NCBI GenBank assembly: GCA_033977485.1
Contig: CM066998.1
Coordinates: forward strand, 27,901,501-27,965,500
Length of the DNA: 64,000 bases
Direction of reading: 5' to 3'
DNA from: Hydrangea macrophylla
Taxonomy: Eukaryota > Streptophyta > Magnoliopsida > Cornales > Hydrangeaceae
Program-made: the position numbers and the translations under genes
Part shown: positions 22,410-35,258 of the stretch, in pieces
Numbering within the stretch: position 1 is the stretch's first letter
Layout: every line of letters starts with the position of its first letter
The notes under the pieces: model-generated
Database searches by the model: none
Told to the model about the DNA's origin: nothing
Seen by the model: only the letters and a program-made list of their open reading frames with translations

Positions 22410-25400
22410 TCTCCCACTCACCCACGTAGGGGTTGTTACTAAAACAATCTCTCAAAACAGAACTTCTCATCTCTTCATACAGGGAAATAGAATGTGTGAC
22501 CTTACGAAAAGAAAGTACAGCGACAGGAGTGTAATGCCAAATCATCACCATAACCAGCAAGACACATCACTCGAAAACTTCTCATGTATGCCTTAGACAA
22601 TTCAACCACACCGGACACAACATTCTCAATCCCTAGGTGAAAAGGATTGCTGCACCACCTCAATGTAATGTACTCATGACATATCAGTAACAAAATACGA
22701 TTATCGTAGGCGTGCTAATAAGTCACAAAAACATGGTGTATTATTGAATGGTCTTCCCTGAGCCCACATGTCAATCCGACTAACTTAACCGCTTGCCCAG
22801 ACATACCCCATAGAACGGAATTATCTCATCGTCCTAGGATAGCATGCTAAATTAGCTATCATCAAGCGTCCTCTTCATGACATAGTCTCAAGTCGTGAAG
22901 GCAACCAGTTTGTAGGATAACCAATGCCTTGGATATGCTACGTGGCTCACACAACAATGAAGATGAATCCATTCACTACTCCACAGTCGAACGCAACAGC
23001 ACATGCAGTATGAAATGTATGCTATAGCGTTCTTCCATAAAAAAATGGGCATGTCACTATGTGTTTGAAAAAATAAGTAACGCCATATGAATCTTAGTCT
23101 AGACGTTACACAAAATGTCTAACTTGAGTTTTCCAACACAGTCGCCCCTCCTAGCTCCCGTCTGAAAACTCACATTCGGCTATAAATAGGCTACATAGAG
23201 TCGTGGGATCTCTCGATGTTCGACCAAATATAAAGGTCTCATCTTAGCTCCATCTAAGGCGACACATGGAAATAATAAGGGTTTATATCTAACTCGCTGT
23301 TCTTACACTGCATAGATATAAGTGTTCAAGCTCGCTTTCTAAGCGCTATGGACACACATGTCCTAGCTAGCTATCTAAGCTCCATGAACACAAATGTCTC
23401 ATCTTGCTCACCATCTAAGCGCCATGGACACACATATCCTAGTTCGCTATCTTGGCGCCAAGGTGAATCACCCGTGTGAGCAGGTCAATTCAAGCCCAGT
23501 GACATATTAGAAATGTGCATCCGTTCCACTTATAACAAATATATATATATATATGGAAACCAGCTAGTTTATAAAAACTTGAATAATAATGTCAATACCA
23601 CAATAAAATGTCTTAGCACATCAAATCCCCAAGTGGAGATGTGCCTCAAGATAACTTCCCTTTGCGCAAACTACATCTCAAATGTGACAAAAAGGAATGT
23701 CTACGTGATAGAATAATTTGAGATCTTTTGCATATGCTCAGGCTTCGATGCTATCATCGTAGATGAGCACAACCTCATTGCTATGAGGTGAAAAGCTTAG
23801 CCAATACAAAAACTCTTTAACCAAAATAGCTCCTTGAACAACTGTTAAGCACACCACATATTATGTTTCCATCGTGGATAGCATAAGGCAACGTCCACAG
23901 TCCTGCGAATATATCGCAAGAGACTCTTCACTACTCTCTAGTAACAGGACCAGGGTTACAATGGTAATGACTAATTAAACCATCCGCATACTAGACATCT
24001 GATTGAGTACAAAACATAGCATACTTTAGATTTCCTAATGCAGACGCATATGGTAAACTGGACATTTGCTCCTCTTCTCATTATTCTTAAGACATTGATC
24101 TAAGGTCAAGGTGAGTCCCAAAAAAATTGGGATGTCAATGGGTTTTTAGCTTTTCATGTGAAAACGTTCAAGAACCTACATCTTGTAAGTCCCTTGAGAC
24201 AAACAGATGAGCTTCTGGAACAATGTTTCACAATCTAAACTCCCAACTCATAGTTGGCATCACCTATGTCCTCAATCTCAAACTGAGAGGACAACCACTC
24301 TCAAGTGGTGACAATAGAACTCATCTCATTCCCAACTAGAAGGACATCATCAACATATAAAGAATTAGAACACTTTCCTTGGACCATTTATTGTACACAC
24401 ATTGTACCACTGCCTAGACGCTCGCTAGCTTGAGACAATAAATGGAACGTTTAAGACGACATACTTTTGCGCTCATTCCCTTCGGTCACGACACCAATGG
24501 GTCGATCCATATTTATCTCGTCGTCTTGTTCTTCATTGAGAAAAGAATAGTTTAAACATCCAACTAAAAAGGTTCTAAAACTAAATATGCGACAATTGCT
24601 AGGTTAAGGCGAATGGAGTCAGATCTCACCCTTTGGGAGAACATGTTTCCATGGTCTATACCCTCTTTGGGTACAAACTATCGCCACAAGGCATGCCTAA
24701 TACTTTTCAATTGGGGCATCTACTATCTGCCTTGTGTTAGATTTTTGAAAACACACTTGTCTCCAATAGTCTTACGCACATGCGGATTGTCAACAAACTC
24801 CCAGACCTTATTCACGTCCATAGAACTCATCTCATCTGGCATAGCAACTATTCACTTAGTTTTGACAGACAAAGAAAACACTTCAACAAAAGAAGCAAGC
24901 TCATCCTCATCCACTTATGCACACATTTGCACACATATGAAAATGTCTTCCTTAATTTCAAAACAGCGATAGGGAACTTTTTCCTCATCACCATACAACA
25001 TACTACCTGAGCATCTTGAGTGCCTAGTGGTGCACTGCCACTATCTGGTACACTCCCACTAGCGTCTAGCGGTGTACTCCCACTCGATTGGAGACTAGTA
25101 CCATATTTCAGCGATTACTGGATGTGGATTCTCAATCTCCCCACCCTCGCTTAAAGATGGTATGTTTCCTTCAACATCCTCCAACTCATGGAGGTTAAGA
25201 TATTTCTTAGTAATACAAATCTGGGAAAGTCATTCTCAATATCATGTGGCACCATTTCTGTCATTCTTATACCCATTCATTATATGTAACATAGCCTGTC
25301 GAGCTATTGGAATACCTTATAAAGGTTTGCTTTCTAGCTCTCAAGCATAGTTTCTCGCACTTAGCGAGGTATAGTGAACATAACCTCCTGAGCTCCACAG

Positions 25401-26375
25401 GCGCAAATGCTTTAAAATGAGCTTTTCGCCTTTCCATAGCTCATAAGGGAGTTGAAGGAACTGACTGAGAAGAGGCACTCTAGTATGTAGCCAGCAAACG
25501 AGAGTATATTCTCCTACAACAATATTTGGAGGTTTACTTATGCCATCAAAGTCCTAGCCATATCTAGGAATGTCCTATTCCTTCTTTCTGCAACACCATA
25601 TTGCTGCGGAGTTTCCAGAGTAGGAAGTTATCTGCGTTTCTCCTTTTTCCTCACACAATTCCCTGAACTAATTAGATAAGTACTCGCAATCCTCATATCG
25701 CGTGAGAAAATAAGGGGCGCTATGACGTGTCTTTACAACCGTAGGTTCACAGATATCTAAGTGAATTAATTCTAATGCTTGAGTAGCTCTAATAGCCTTT
25801 CTAAAAGGATTTTGTCATGCTTTGCCAACTAAGCAAGACTCACACATAGGTAGGTCAACCTTAGTGAGTAGGTCCAAAAGGGCTTCTCGAGCTAATCAAG
25901 TCATCCTATCACATCCTATGCGCTCAAGTCTAGCATGCCATGTCTCAGAATAAATGAATAACAGAGGAAACTAGAATTATTTTAAAACAACTCTTAAGTA
26001 GTTATTCTTAGATAACTATGTCCTAGTAACACTACCACCCAAAAATATCCATCCCATTTCCTCCGAATTGGAAAGACGCCTTCGACTACGCTTTTCCACC
26101 TTGTTAGCCTTGGGTGCAAACTTGCTAGCCCCACCCTGCCTTTAGGCGGGTTTACCCTTACCATTGCATTTAGGCCCATTGGCCTTGCGCTTACTTCCAC
26201 TTATGGAAGTAGTGGTCAAGAGTATAGCTATACAGTTCGCCTTACCCTTTGGCGCTCCGTATTCAGCTCAACATGTCAGAAAATGTCAAAAACCAAAAAA
26301 TTTAACATTTCCATTGTGGATCATGATTTGTTTTCTATGGACTCGCGAATCAGGCAAAGAACTAATCATAGCCTG
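22410..26375 (-). pseudogene. Decayed Copia gag-pol, interrupted inside gag
   Basis: Reading the minus strand from right to left, pieces of Copia proteins appear in the correct order but in shifting frames with many stops. At about 26240-26375 is the gag fragment MISSLPDS...HNGNVKFF. At 25860-25960 the pre-integrase block WHARLERIGCDRM is followed by a CESCLVGK zinc-binding segment, and integrase remnants lie at 25330-25800 (LELIHLDICEP, PYELWKGEK). Reverse transcriptase starts near 24860 (MSSMDVNKVWEFVDNP), with the catalytic YVDD at 24346-24357 (LYVDDVLLVGNEM). The RNase H tail lies near 23600-23720 (YHVDI, DVVCAKG). The N-terminal gag and 5' LTR are missing because an old Tat-type LTR begins at 26376. 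No functional product is possible. Confidence 0.85.
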
Positions 26376-29300
26376 TGTGGACACGCTCATCCACTCCATT
26401 TGGTTTTATTTTGAGATTTTTTTTGAAAAAGGAAGGAAAAGGTCTTTTGAAAATAGATACAGAGTCGCCACTTGGTCTTTAGGGAACCAAGAAACCCAAT
26501 TTGACTCACCCAAATGGACAAAGGGCACCGGTCCTTCATAACCAAAGAACTTGGCTTGGGGTTTTGGTACGAGAGAGGAAGGAGCCTTTGTCACGACTAA
26601 AACACCCTCAACTCACCCCGTCTTTCGACGGACCTCAATTAGCATCCAAATAATCATCTTATACTTTGCTTGGTTTGACAGTTTATATTTATGATAGGTA
26701 TATTACATCACATAAGAAACTTGAAATGGAAGATCTAAAGATCAAATATCATTCATAAGATCTAAGCCAAGTATCACACAATGCAAAGTGAAAGATCACA
26801 CGAACAAACCTAAGAAAAATCGTTTAATCACATATCAAGTAATAAAGTTTTTCTAATCTAAGGGGACATGAATGGTTCTTGAGACAAATAAACAAAGAGA
26901 TCAAAATATGCTTAGCAAACTAGAATGATGCATGCTAATCTTTGAGAAAAGAAGACCTCTCAATCCCCGGGAAGGATGAGAAAGGACGATTAGATCGAGG
27001 GGAAACATGAACGTATGATCAAGTTCATTCCTTATAATCTTCTTAGATTAAAAGTCACAAAAGCCCCAAATATTTGCATGGATGCAATGTATGTATCTAG
27101 AATGTGCCAAGGTTGTAGTGTGTTTTGTGTTCATGGACTCCTAGAATGACTTAGAAGTCTAGAATGTGTATGAATGAATGAAAGAAATCATCATGGGATA
27201 TATAAAAATGTAGTATGAACTACTTCCTATGACATGAGCTAATTTTGAGTGCATGTAAGCATCAAATTAAATGATGGAAGTAAACAAATGTTTGCTGTGA
27301 ATAGTGGACAGAACAGTAACATGACCTTTTGGAAATTAAAAAGAGGGGTTAGGAATATTTTTAATGCCTGATTTTTTATGGAGATCTTCCTTATTGTGTC
27401 TAGAACACAACCAAAAAATCCAATCTTTAATAACAGATTGAGATAAATCATATGAACAATAGAGGTTACTCAGAAATAGAGTTCGTACTGTCGACTGAAA
27501 TGTCAAAAAATATTAGAAAATGCAAACAAAAGATCTAGAGGCCCATATTATACAGAGGGTTTCCTAAGATACTGAAGTTCAAGGTAAAAATATGTAAGGA
27601 CAACTCCTTTTAGAAAAGTTTTCCGTAAAACAAGTTGAAAGTCAACTAAGCTGCTGTGATAGCAAAAACAGAATATCTGGAGAGAATGTTTGGGTCCAAA
27701 TGGACTTCTTCCAAGTATTTCCAAGCCAAACCAAAAATCATGGGTGTTCTCTAATGATTTAGGAAGACTTTCCAAGTGGTCTTGCATCCATACATTGAGT
27801 ATTGAGTTCTAGAAAAATCTTTGAACTCAGATCATTCACTATTTTGGCTCACTGTTTTGAAGATTTTGGGAAAAACTAGAGTTTTCTTTCTTAAGATCAA
27901 AATGAGGGGTTTTAAGAGGGATTTTGAAATAGAGGTTTTGAAAGTATATTGTCAACATTAAATCGAGATTATGACCTGTTGGAATATCAACATCAAACTC
28001 ATCATCAGGAACGCCCAATATTATTGGAGAGATTCATTTTCATTTGAACATAACTTCATGGATACCTTGGAGGTATTGAAGTTATAATCATCATCTATCA
28101 AACATGTTTTTGAGGTCAAGAGCTACTATCCATAAGGATTCAATCACCTCAAACTCCATGTCATCATTTAGAGGATGATGAACTAGTAAGGAAATAAAAA
28201 ATCAGAAGAGATGAACATAATATGAACAAGCAAATAAATAACAATCAATAGATGATAATTAATGTGAATTTGGACTTATAGCTTGGTGTTTCACTCATAG
28301 ATATTGACATTTGGACATGGAAGTAGTTTCCTAACTCATAAATGCTTAGAGAAATGGTGGTTGGGTATATTGATGATGAAGTATATAGAAGGATAATGGA
28401 AGAACTTGAGTTTAGAACTCACTTTCTATAGAAAATTAGTGGGAGAAACTCCCTTTCTCTCTTCTAAACCTATCTCTATCTCTCTCTCTCTAAAACTTTC
28501 TCAAGTTTTGCACTTGGCCCCCCCAAAATGAAGAGCAATGGGGGGTTTATATAGGACAATTTGGGGTGGTTTTGGGATTTAGAAAGTGCTCCCATTGGTC
28601 CCAACATCTGTGAACATCAAACTACATCGTTTTGGTTTTTAATTAATCAAATTGGACCCGCAAATAAATTACAAAAATGGACTCTGCGAGGGTCGAGTGC
28701 CGTCGCAGCACTGGCCATGTGCTGCCACGGTAGTGGCCCATTGCCACCGCGGCACTGTTCTTCAGATGCCCAGAAAATTGTATTTAGGCCCCCAGAGGTT
28801 TTGGTATTCGCAAAAGGCCCTATTTTGTCTGAAATTCACAAAAAATGCGTACGAACTCCAAACTGAGCTTGTGACATACCATTGGAAAGGTATTAGAGTC
28901 TAATTTCTATATAATATATTTTAGAGTCAGGTTACTTTGAAAAGTTTTACGGTATTCGCAATAAAAGCCAATTTGGTCTCCTTTTTCACCTTCAGAAATT
29001 CATAATAAACCTGTTTTAAAACCAAAAATTATGTGCGACATACCGTTGGAAAGCTATTGACCTCTAGTATCTATAAGAAAATATTGAAAAATGATATGGT
29101 GCTCCGGTTTTAAAGTCAACTTTTGGTCAAACTGGTCAGACTTGGGATTCCCGAGAAGTTCTGGAAACCTCTGGTAGCTCCCAGGAGCTGACGTTTTTGT
29201 TTAGTTTTCTTTTAAAACTAATTTTAATACTTTCCATATGATCTAGAATGATTTTGGAACTTTTCGGCAAATTTGGACGATTTCGGTCAAACCTTGGTCA

Positions 29301-29600
29301 ATCCAGTCAATGGGGACCTTCTGGGAACTTCCGGGACATTCGTGGGTCTCTGGGAGCCGATGATTTCATCTGGTCTTGCTTTAGAACTCATTTTATTGCT
29401 TTACATATGACGTAGCGCGTTTCCAAAACATTTGATCTAAATTCGGGAGCGTTTGGGCTTTTAGGGGTATTTTGGTCATTCTGAGCATTTTGAGAGATAG
29501 AACTAACTTCCAGGAGTTCTTTTTGAGTCTTTTCGATCATTGTGAAGTACCAAGCTATGGGTTTCCTAAATCTGATAGCCAAAAAAATGGGGTATCTACA
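26376..29600 (-). repeat. Old Tat-type LTR, minus orientation, diverged from the young Tat LTR family
   Basis: This stretch is, in reverse complement, a diverged relative of the LTRs at 31954 and 49109. It starts TGTGGACAC (complement of the young LTR end) and ends GATACCCC/TGTAGATACC on the minus strand. Shared landmarks include the CGACGGACCTCAATTAGCAT block near 26625-26645, the minus-strand TATA box at about 28547-28554 and a degraded GC-rich repeat at about 28690-28760. Many substitutions and indels separate it from the young copies. It interrupts the Copia gag at 26375. Confidence 0.85.
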
Positions 29601-31336
29601 GTTTGCCCCTCTTTAGCATGAACTTGCGAGGCAACGCATGTCGCAAGAGAGTGCCAAAGTTTTGAAGAGACACGTCTTTTTGGAGGCTATAGATTTAGGA
29701 TAAAAGCGTTGCAAAGATGCAATGATGAAAAACATGATGCTGAGGTCAGTGCTGTCGGGTGTGTGCTCCTCCGAGTGGACTTATGTCGTGCTAGTGTTTT
29801 TGATTGTGATGCAGTTATTGACCCGAATAGGGGCACCAAGGTTTGAAGACTCTAGGTCTTAGAGCAAACTTCTGAATTTTGGAAAGTGTGCTTTGCGAGT
29901 GAATAGAATCAGATGTGGGGTCCTTGAGGGCGACAATTAAAGATAATCGACAAACACGGAAGTCCTGGATACCAAGCGATGAATGAGGAAGTTCAAGATA
30001 GCCAGTCGGAGAAAGATTTTGAGATAACCGACAAGCGAGAAAGCTCACAATAGCTGATGGGTAGGTGAGGGGGCTCACAATTTTTGACAAGGGAGTGAGG
30101 AAGCTCACAATTTTGTTTGTTGAGGAAGCTCAAGATCTTTTTTGAGGAAGCTCACGATAACCGATGGGTAGGTGATGGGGCTCACAATTTTGGATAGAGG
30201 ACGTGAGAAAGCTCACAATAAGAGAGAAAGCTCACGATAAGCGAGGAAGCTCACGATAAGTGAAGAAGCTCATGATTTTGGACAAAGGAGTGAGGAAGCT
30301 CATGATAAACGAGGAAGCTCACGATAAGTGAGAAAGCTCGCAATTTTGGACAAAGGAGTGAGGAAGCTCACAATAAGTGAGAAGCTAACGATAAGTGAAG
30401 AAGATCATGATAAGTGAGAAAGCTCACGATTTTGGACAAAGGAGTGAGGAGGCTCATGATAAGTGAGAAAGCTCACGATTTTAGACAAAGGAGTGAGGAA
30501 GCTCACGATAAGTGAGAAAGCTCACGATTTTGGACGAAGGAATGAGGAAGCTCATGCTAAGTGAGAAAGCTCACAATTTCAGAAAAAGGAGTGATGAAGC
30601 TCACGATAAGTGGAAAGCTCACAATTTTGGACAAAGGAGTGAGGAAGCTCACGATAAGTGAGAAAGCTCACAATTTTGTACAAAGGAGTGAGGAAGCTCA
30701 CGATAAGTGAGAAAGCTCACGATTTTGGACGAAGAAATGAGGAAGCTTACGATAAGTGAGTAAGCTCACGGTTAGCGAGAAAGGAGTGAGGAAGTTCATG
30801 AAGCAATGAAGCTCACGATAACCAATGGGCATGGAGCCTTGAATTATGAGTAGATAATGCTTGCCCTAAGAGTCGGCATCTTTTGACTACGGGCGGTGTT
30901 TTTTAATTGTTGGCCAATCCGGAAATTTGGTTCAGGTTCTGCTGGGAATTGTAAGGGATTCTATAAGAATCTTTCTTAACTATTTTAATTCTTGACTAAG
31001 AACCAGGATTCAAATCTGAATCTCTCACGGTTGATCAAATCTTGCAATGGTTGATCCGAAAAGCCTATTCAGGCCTCCTAGATGATTGACGGATGTGGAA
31101 GCACTAATGATGGACATGGAATCCCTAATTTGTTGTGTTGGGTAAAGTGACCCTCTTGACTCGACTCGTGCTCCCCTTAATCGTGATACTATGGGCTCGG
31201 TCACTCTCATATTCTCAATGATGCTTCTCAGATTTCAATGATGATCCTTAATTCTTTGACGGTGTTTCTTAATGCTTCTTGATTCTCAACGGTGTTCTTC
31301 AAATCTCAATGATGCTCCTTGACAAGCGGGGGTATT
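29601..31336 (-). mobile_element. 3' internal end of the old Tat element, with polypurine tract and tandem array
   Basis: Minus-strand AAAGAGGGGCAAAC at 29601-29614 is the same polypurine tract as in the young Tat (49095-49108). The following 170 bp still align with the young element upstream of its 3' LTR. Beyond that lie the tandem array at 30008-30830 and about 500 bp of non-coding sequence with degenerate TCTCAATGATGCT repeats near 31211-31325. No gag or pol relic is reached before the sequence changes to the Athila LTR at 31337, so the rest of this element is missing here. Confidence 0.75.
30008..30830 (-). repeat. Tandem array of about 49 bp units in the old Tat 3' region
   Basis: The unit combines GAGGAAGCTCACGATAAGTG, AGAAAGCTCACGATTTTGGA and CAAAGGAGT. 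It is repeated more than ten times with point changes and partial units, and half-units (GTGAGAAAGCTCAC) are themselves repeated. Such arrays are known in the variable 3' untranslated region of Tat elements. Confidence 0.9.
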
Positions 31337-31953
31337 TGTAAAATACAACTGCGTTAAAAGAAGAAAATGTATTGATTTAGTTTACAATTCCATCACTTAT
31401 CTGCAATTTGAATTACAATGCTAGTTTATGCACATATTGATTAAACTATGATAAGTTGTGTATTTTAGCTGTAATTTGTGCAGACTGCAGTTGCTGTGTG
31501 AAGAATTGAAAGATAATGATGAAAGGAAGTGGTTGGTTTCAAAGAAGACATATCAAAGCTAAAATATAGAGTTTGAGCGATTGAAGACAATTCGATCGAT
31601 CGAAGTTTCGATCGATTGAGAGAAGTTCAAGCAATCGAAGTCCCGGAAGTTCAATCGATCGAGAATTGGTCGATCGATCGAACATGCCTTTTATCAAATT
31701 TTTAGGCGCACGTAGTAGAATGCATGTTTAACCCTAAGCATTAGGTTTTACTATATATATTCGTAATGTAAACGTCCAAAACGACGCCCACTTTAGTTTT
31801 TATCAGTTTTACATAGAGAGGGAGTGTTCTACTTTGATTTTTGTAGGTTTGTTGATTAGATATTGAATTCGGTTGGAGTTTCAAGTTTATTAATAGCTTC
31901 TTCGTTCCAGGTTTTGTTATATCAGTTTTGTTTGCATTCTTTTAGTAGCTTAC
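31337..31953 (+). repeat. Left part of the Athila 5' LTR (split by the young Tat insertion)
   Basis: Sequence starting TGTAAAATACAACTG runs to the Tat insertion point. It contains a TCGATCGA cluster at 31574-31683 and a TATA box, TATATATATTC, at about 31752-31762. It continues at 52430 after the Tat element. The left edge is inferred from the change away from old-Tat sequence and a TG start; the 3' LTR that would confirm it lies outside the window. Confidence 0.6.
31574..31683 (+). repeat. TCGATCGA motif cluster 3 in the Athila LTR
   Basis: Five or six copies (TTCGATCGATCGAA, TTCGATCGATTGA, TCAATCGATCGA, GTCGATCGATCGAAC) are spaced about 20-30 bp apart, immediately upstream of the LTR TATA box. 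Confidence 0.85.
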
Positions 31954-32243
31954 TGTAGACACCCCATTTTGTCGGCTATCAGATTTAGGAGACCCATAGC
32001 TTGGTGGTTCGCAATGATCGTAAAAGACTCAAAAGGACTCTCGGAAGTCAGCTCTATCTTTCAGAATGCTCAGAATGACCAAAATACCCCTGAAAGCCCG
32101 AAAACTCCCAGATTTGGTCCCAAAGTTCTGAAAACATGCTACGTCGTAAGAAAAGTGATAAAATGAGTTTTTAAGTAAACCTAGATGAAATCGTCAGCTC
32201 CCGGAGACCCCCGGAAGTCCCGGAAATTCCCCGAAAGTCCCCG

Positions 32244-32461
32244 TTGACCGGTTTGACCAAGGTTTGACCAGGTTTGACCAGAGTTTGACCAAGTTTGACC
32301 GAAATTGTCTGAATTCACCAGAACCATTCTAAATCATGAGAAAAGTATTAAAACAAGTTCCAAAAGAAAATCGAGCGAAAACATCAGCTCTTGGGAGCTC
32401 CCAGAGGTTCCCAGAACTTCCCGGGAATCCCAGGTTTGACCGGTTTGACCAAGATTTGACT
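32244..32461 (+). promoter_or_regulatory. Array of W-box-like TTGACC/TTGACT elements in the Tat LTR
   Basis: TTGACC occurs at 32244, 32253, 32264, 32274, 32285 and 32295, then at 32436 and 32445, with TTGACT at 32456. Six of the nine stand in a tandem row with a period of about 10 bp. TTGAC(C/T) is the core bound by plant WRKY factors, so this is a candidate stress- or defence-responsive enhancer about 550-760 bp upstream of the TATA box. Confidence 0.6.
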
Positions 32462-32819
32462 TTGGAATCGGGGCACCGAAATAATTTTCAAATATTTTTC
32501 ATGGATACTAGAGGTCAATAGCTTTCCAACGGTATATCGCACATAATTTCTGGATTTAAAACGAATTTATTATGAATTTCCAAAGGCGAAAAAGGCGATC
32601 AAATCGGCTTTTATCGCGAATACCGCAAAACTTTTCAAAGTGACCTATCTCCGAACTATTTTTTATGTAAATTAGACTCCATTACCTTTCCAACGGTATA
32701 TCACAACCTCGATTTGGAGTTCGTACGCATTTTCTGTGAATTTCGGACAAAATAGGGCCTTTTCGCGAATACCGGAACTTCGGGGGGCCTAAACAGCATT
32801 ATCCAGACGAAGGGAGGAG

Positions 32820-32859
32820 CAGTGCCGCCGCGGCACTGGCCCACTGCCGCCGCGGCACT
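32820..32859 (+). repeat. GC-rich palindromic repeat in the Tat U3 region
   Basis: Two units built on GTGCCGCCGCGGCACTGGCC lie 145-185 bp upstream of the TATA box. The core is nearly self-complementary. The 3' LTR has three units at 49985-50046, and a related array lies upstream of the antisense gene at 47468-47529. Confidence 0.8.
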
Positions 32860-33003
32860 CCCCTCCAGAACAGTAAGTTTTTGTAAATACTTTTGTGGTC
32901 CCATTTTGATTAATTAAAATCCAAAACGACGTAGTTTCATGATTTCAGATGTTTGGGACCAATGGGAGTACTTTCTAAATCCCAAAAACACCCCAAGTTG
33001 GCC

Positions 33004-33011
33004 TATATAAA
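33004..33011 (+). promoter_or_regulatory. TATA box of the Tat 5' LTR
   Basis: TATATAAA stands in a promoter-like context and is conserved in the 3' LTR (50191-50198) and the old minus LTR (about 28547-28554). It sets the U3/R boundary near 33035. Confidence 0.75.
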
Positions 33012-35240
33012 CACCCCATTACTCCTCATTTTGGGGAGAGTCAAATGCAAGTTTAGAGAAAGTTTGGGAGAGAAAGTGTAGAGATAAGGTTAGAGTGGAG
33101 AGAAAAGAAGCTTTCTTCTTTGATTTTTTCAAAACAAAAGTGAGTTCTAACTTTGTTTTTACTTCATTACTTCCATTTACTTCAACATTCAATACTCCCA
33201 ACCACCATTTTTAGTGAGCATTCAAGAGTGTGGAAGCTTCTTCCATGTCTAGTGTCATTACATATGAGTGATACACCAATCTACAAGTCTCATGCTTCAT
33301 GAATATCATCTATTGATTATCATCTACTTGCTTGTTTATTTATTGTTCATCTCTTCTCATCCCATTTCTTTTTACTTTCTTTATTTACTTACTAGTTCAT
33401 CATCATCTAAATGATGACATGAAGTTTGGGGTGAGTGAATCCTCATGGATAGTAGCTCTTGACCTCAAAAACATGTTTGATAGATGATGACCATAACCTC
33501 AAATACTTCCAAGGTATTCTTGGAATGTATTGAAGTTATGTCCAAAAACAAAATAAATCTCTCCAACAATCTTGGAGGTTCTTAAATGATGAGTTTGATG
33601 TAGGTATTCTAAGTGGCTATGATCCTTATTGAGTGTTGAAAACATGTTTTCAAAACACCTATTTCAAAACCCCTCTAAATCCCTCTCATTTGGTTTCAAG
33701 AAACAAAACTTTGTTTTCTCCAAAATCTTCAAAACAATGAGTCAAAACAGTGACTGAGTTGAGTTCAAAGATTTTTCTAGAACACAATACTTAACATATG
33801 GATACAAGGCCACTTGGAAAGTCTTCCTAACTCATTGGAGAACACCCATGATTTTTGGTTTGACTTGGAAGTACTTGGAAATGGTCCATTTGGGTCCCAA
33901 CATTCCTTCCAAACATTCTGTTTTTTGCTGTCACAGCAGCTAGGTCAACTTACGACCTCTTTTCCAGAAAACTTTTCCAAAAGGGGTGGTCCTAACTTAT
34001 TTTTCCCTTCAAATTCAATGTCTTAGGAAACTTTCTGTATAAAATGGGCCTCTAGATCATTCATTTTCATTTTTTAAGATGTTCTAACATTTCAGTCAAC
34101 GGTACAAACTCTGTTTCTGACTGTCCTCTATTGTTTATATAATTTCTCTCAATCTGTGATAGATATTCAAGATTGGCCTTTTGGGTTGTGTTCTAGACAC
34201 AATAAGGAACATCTCCATAAAAAATCATGCATTGAAAACAGTCCTAACCCCTCTTTTCAAATTCCAAAAGATCATGCTACTGTTCTGTCCACTATTCACA
34301 GCAAGTACACTTTAACTTTCATTCTTTGATTTGAGGCTTATATGCATTCCAAATTAGTTCATATCTTAGGAAGTGGTTCATACTACATTTGTATATATCC
34401 CATGTTGATTTCATTCATTCATTCTTGCCCATTTTAGACTTCTAAGCCATTCTAGAAATCCATGTACACAAAACACACTACAACCTTTGCATATTTTTAG
34501 ATACATACATTGCATTCATGCAAGATTTGGGGTTTTTTGTAACTCTTAATCTAAGGAGATTATAAGGAATGAACTCGATCACTCGTTCATGCTTCCCCTT
34601 GATCTATTCATCCTTTCTCATCCGTCCCGGGGATTGAGAGGTCTTCTTTTATCAAAGAATAACATGCATCATTCTAGCCTTGCTAAGCATATTTTGATTT
34701 CTTTGCTTATTTGTTTCAATAACAATTCATGTCCCCCTTTAGATTAGGAAGTCTTGATTATTTGATACATGATTAGACGATTTTTCCTAGGTTTGTTTGT
34801 GTGATCTTTCACTTTACATTGCATGATATTTGGCTTAGATCTTATGAATGATATCTTATCTTTTGATCTTCCAATTTCAAGTTTTCTTATGTGATGTAAT
34901 ATACTACAATAGTATTAATTGTCGAACCAAACATAGTATAAGATGATTATTTGGATGCTAATTGAGGCCCGTCGAAAGACGGGGCGAGTTGAGGGTGTTT
35001 TAGTCGCGACAAAGGCTCCTTCCTCTCTCGTACCAAAACCCCGAACCAAGTTCTTTGGTTATGAAGGGCCGGTGCCCTTATCCGCTTGGGTGAGTCAAAA
35101 TTATGTTTCTTGGTTCCTTAAAGACCAAGTGGCGACTCTGTATCTGTTTTCAACAGACCTTTCGTTTTCTTTCCTTGATTCAAATCAATTTCAAAACAAT
35201 CTCAAACAAGAGAAGTGGTCCACTTCCGGTGTCCACAATC

Positions 35241-35258
35241 TGGCGACTCTGCTGGGGA
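35241..35258 (+). other. Primer binding site of the young Tat element
   Basis: TGGCGACTCTGCTGGGGA begins three bases after the LTR end. A tRNA-Arg-type site is usual for the Tat/Ogre group; the exact tRNA match was not tested. Confidence 0.7.

Larger units (their letters stand above)
31954..35237 (+). repeat. 5' LTR of the young Tat element
   Basis: The U3 part runs to the TATA box TATATAAA at 33004-33011, with transcription expected to begin near 33035. Upstream are the TTGACC array (32244-32461) and a GC-rich repeat (32820-32859). Counted by hand, the length difference of 32 bp from the 3' LTR is fully explained by one fewer TTGACC unit (10 bp) and one fewer GC unit (22 bp) here. Confidence 0.95.

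Noticed and set aside
26164..26541. Plus-strand ORF of 125 codons
   Set aside because: It crosses the Copia/old Tat junction and is antisense to both.
30008..30830. CRISPR-like regularly repeated array
   Set aside because: There are no unique spacers; whole units of about 49 bp are repeated, in a plant retrotransposon 3' region.
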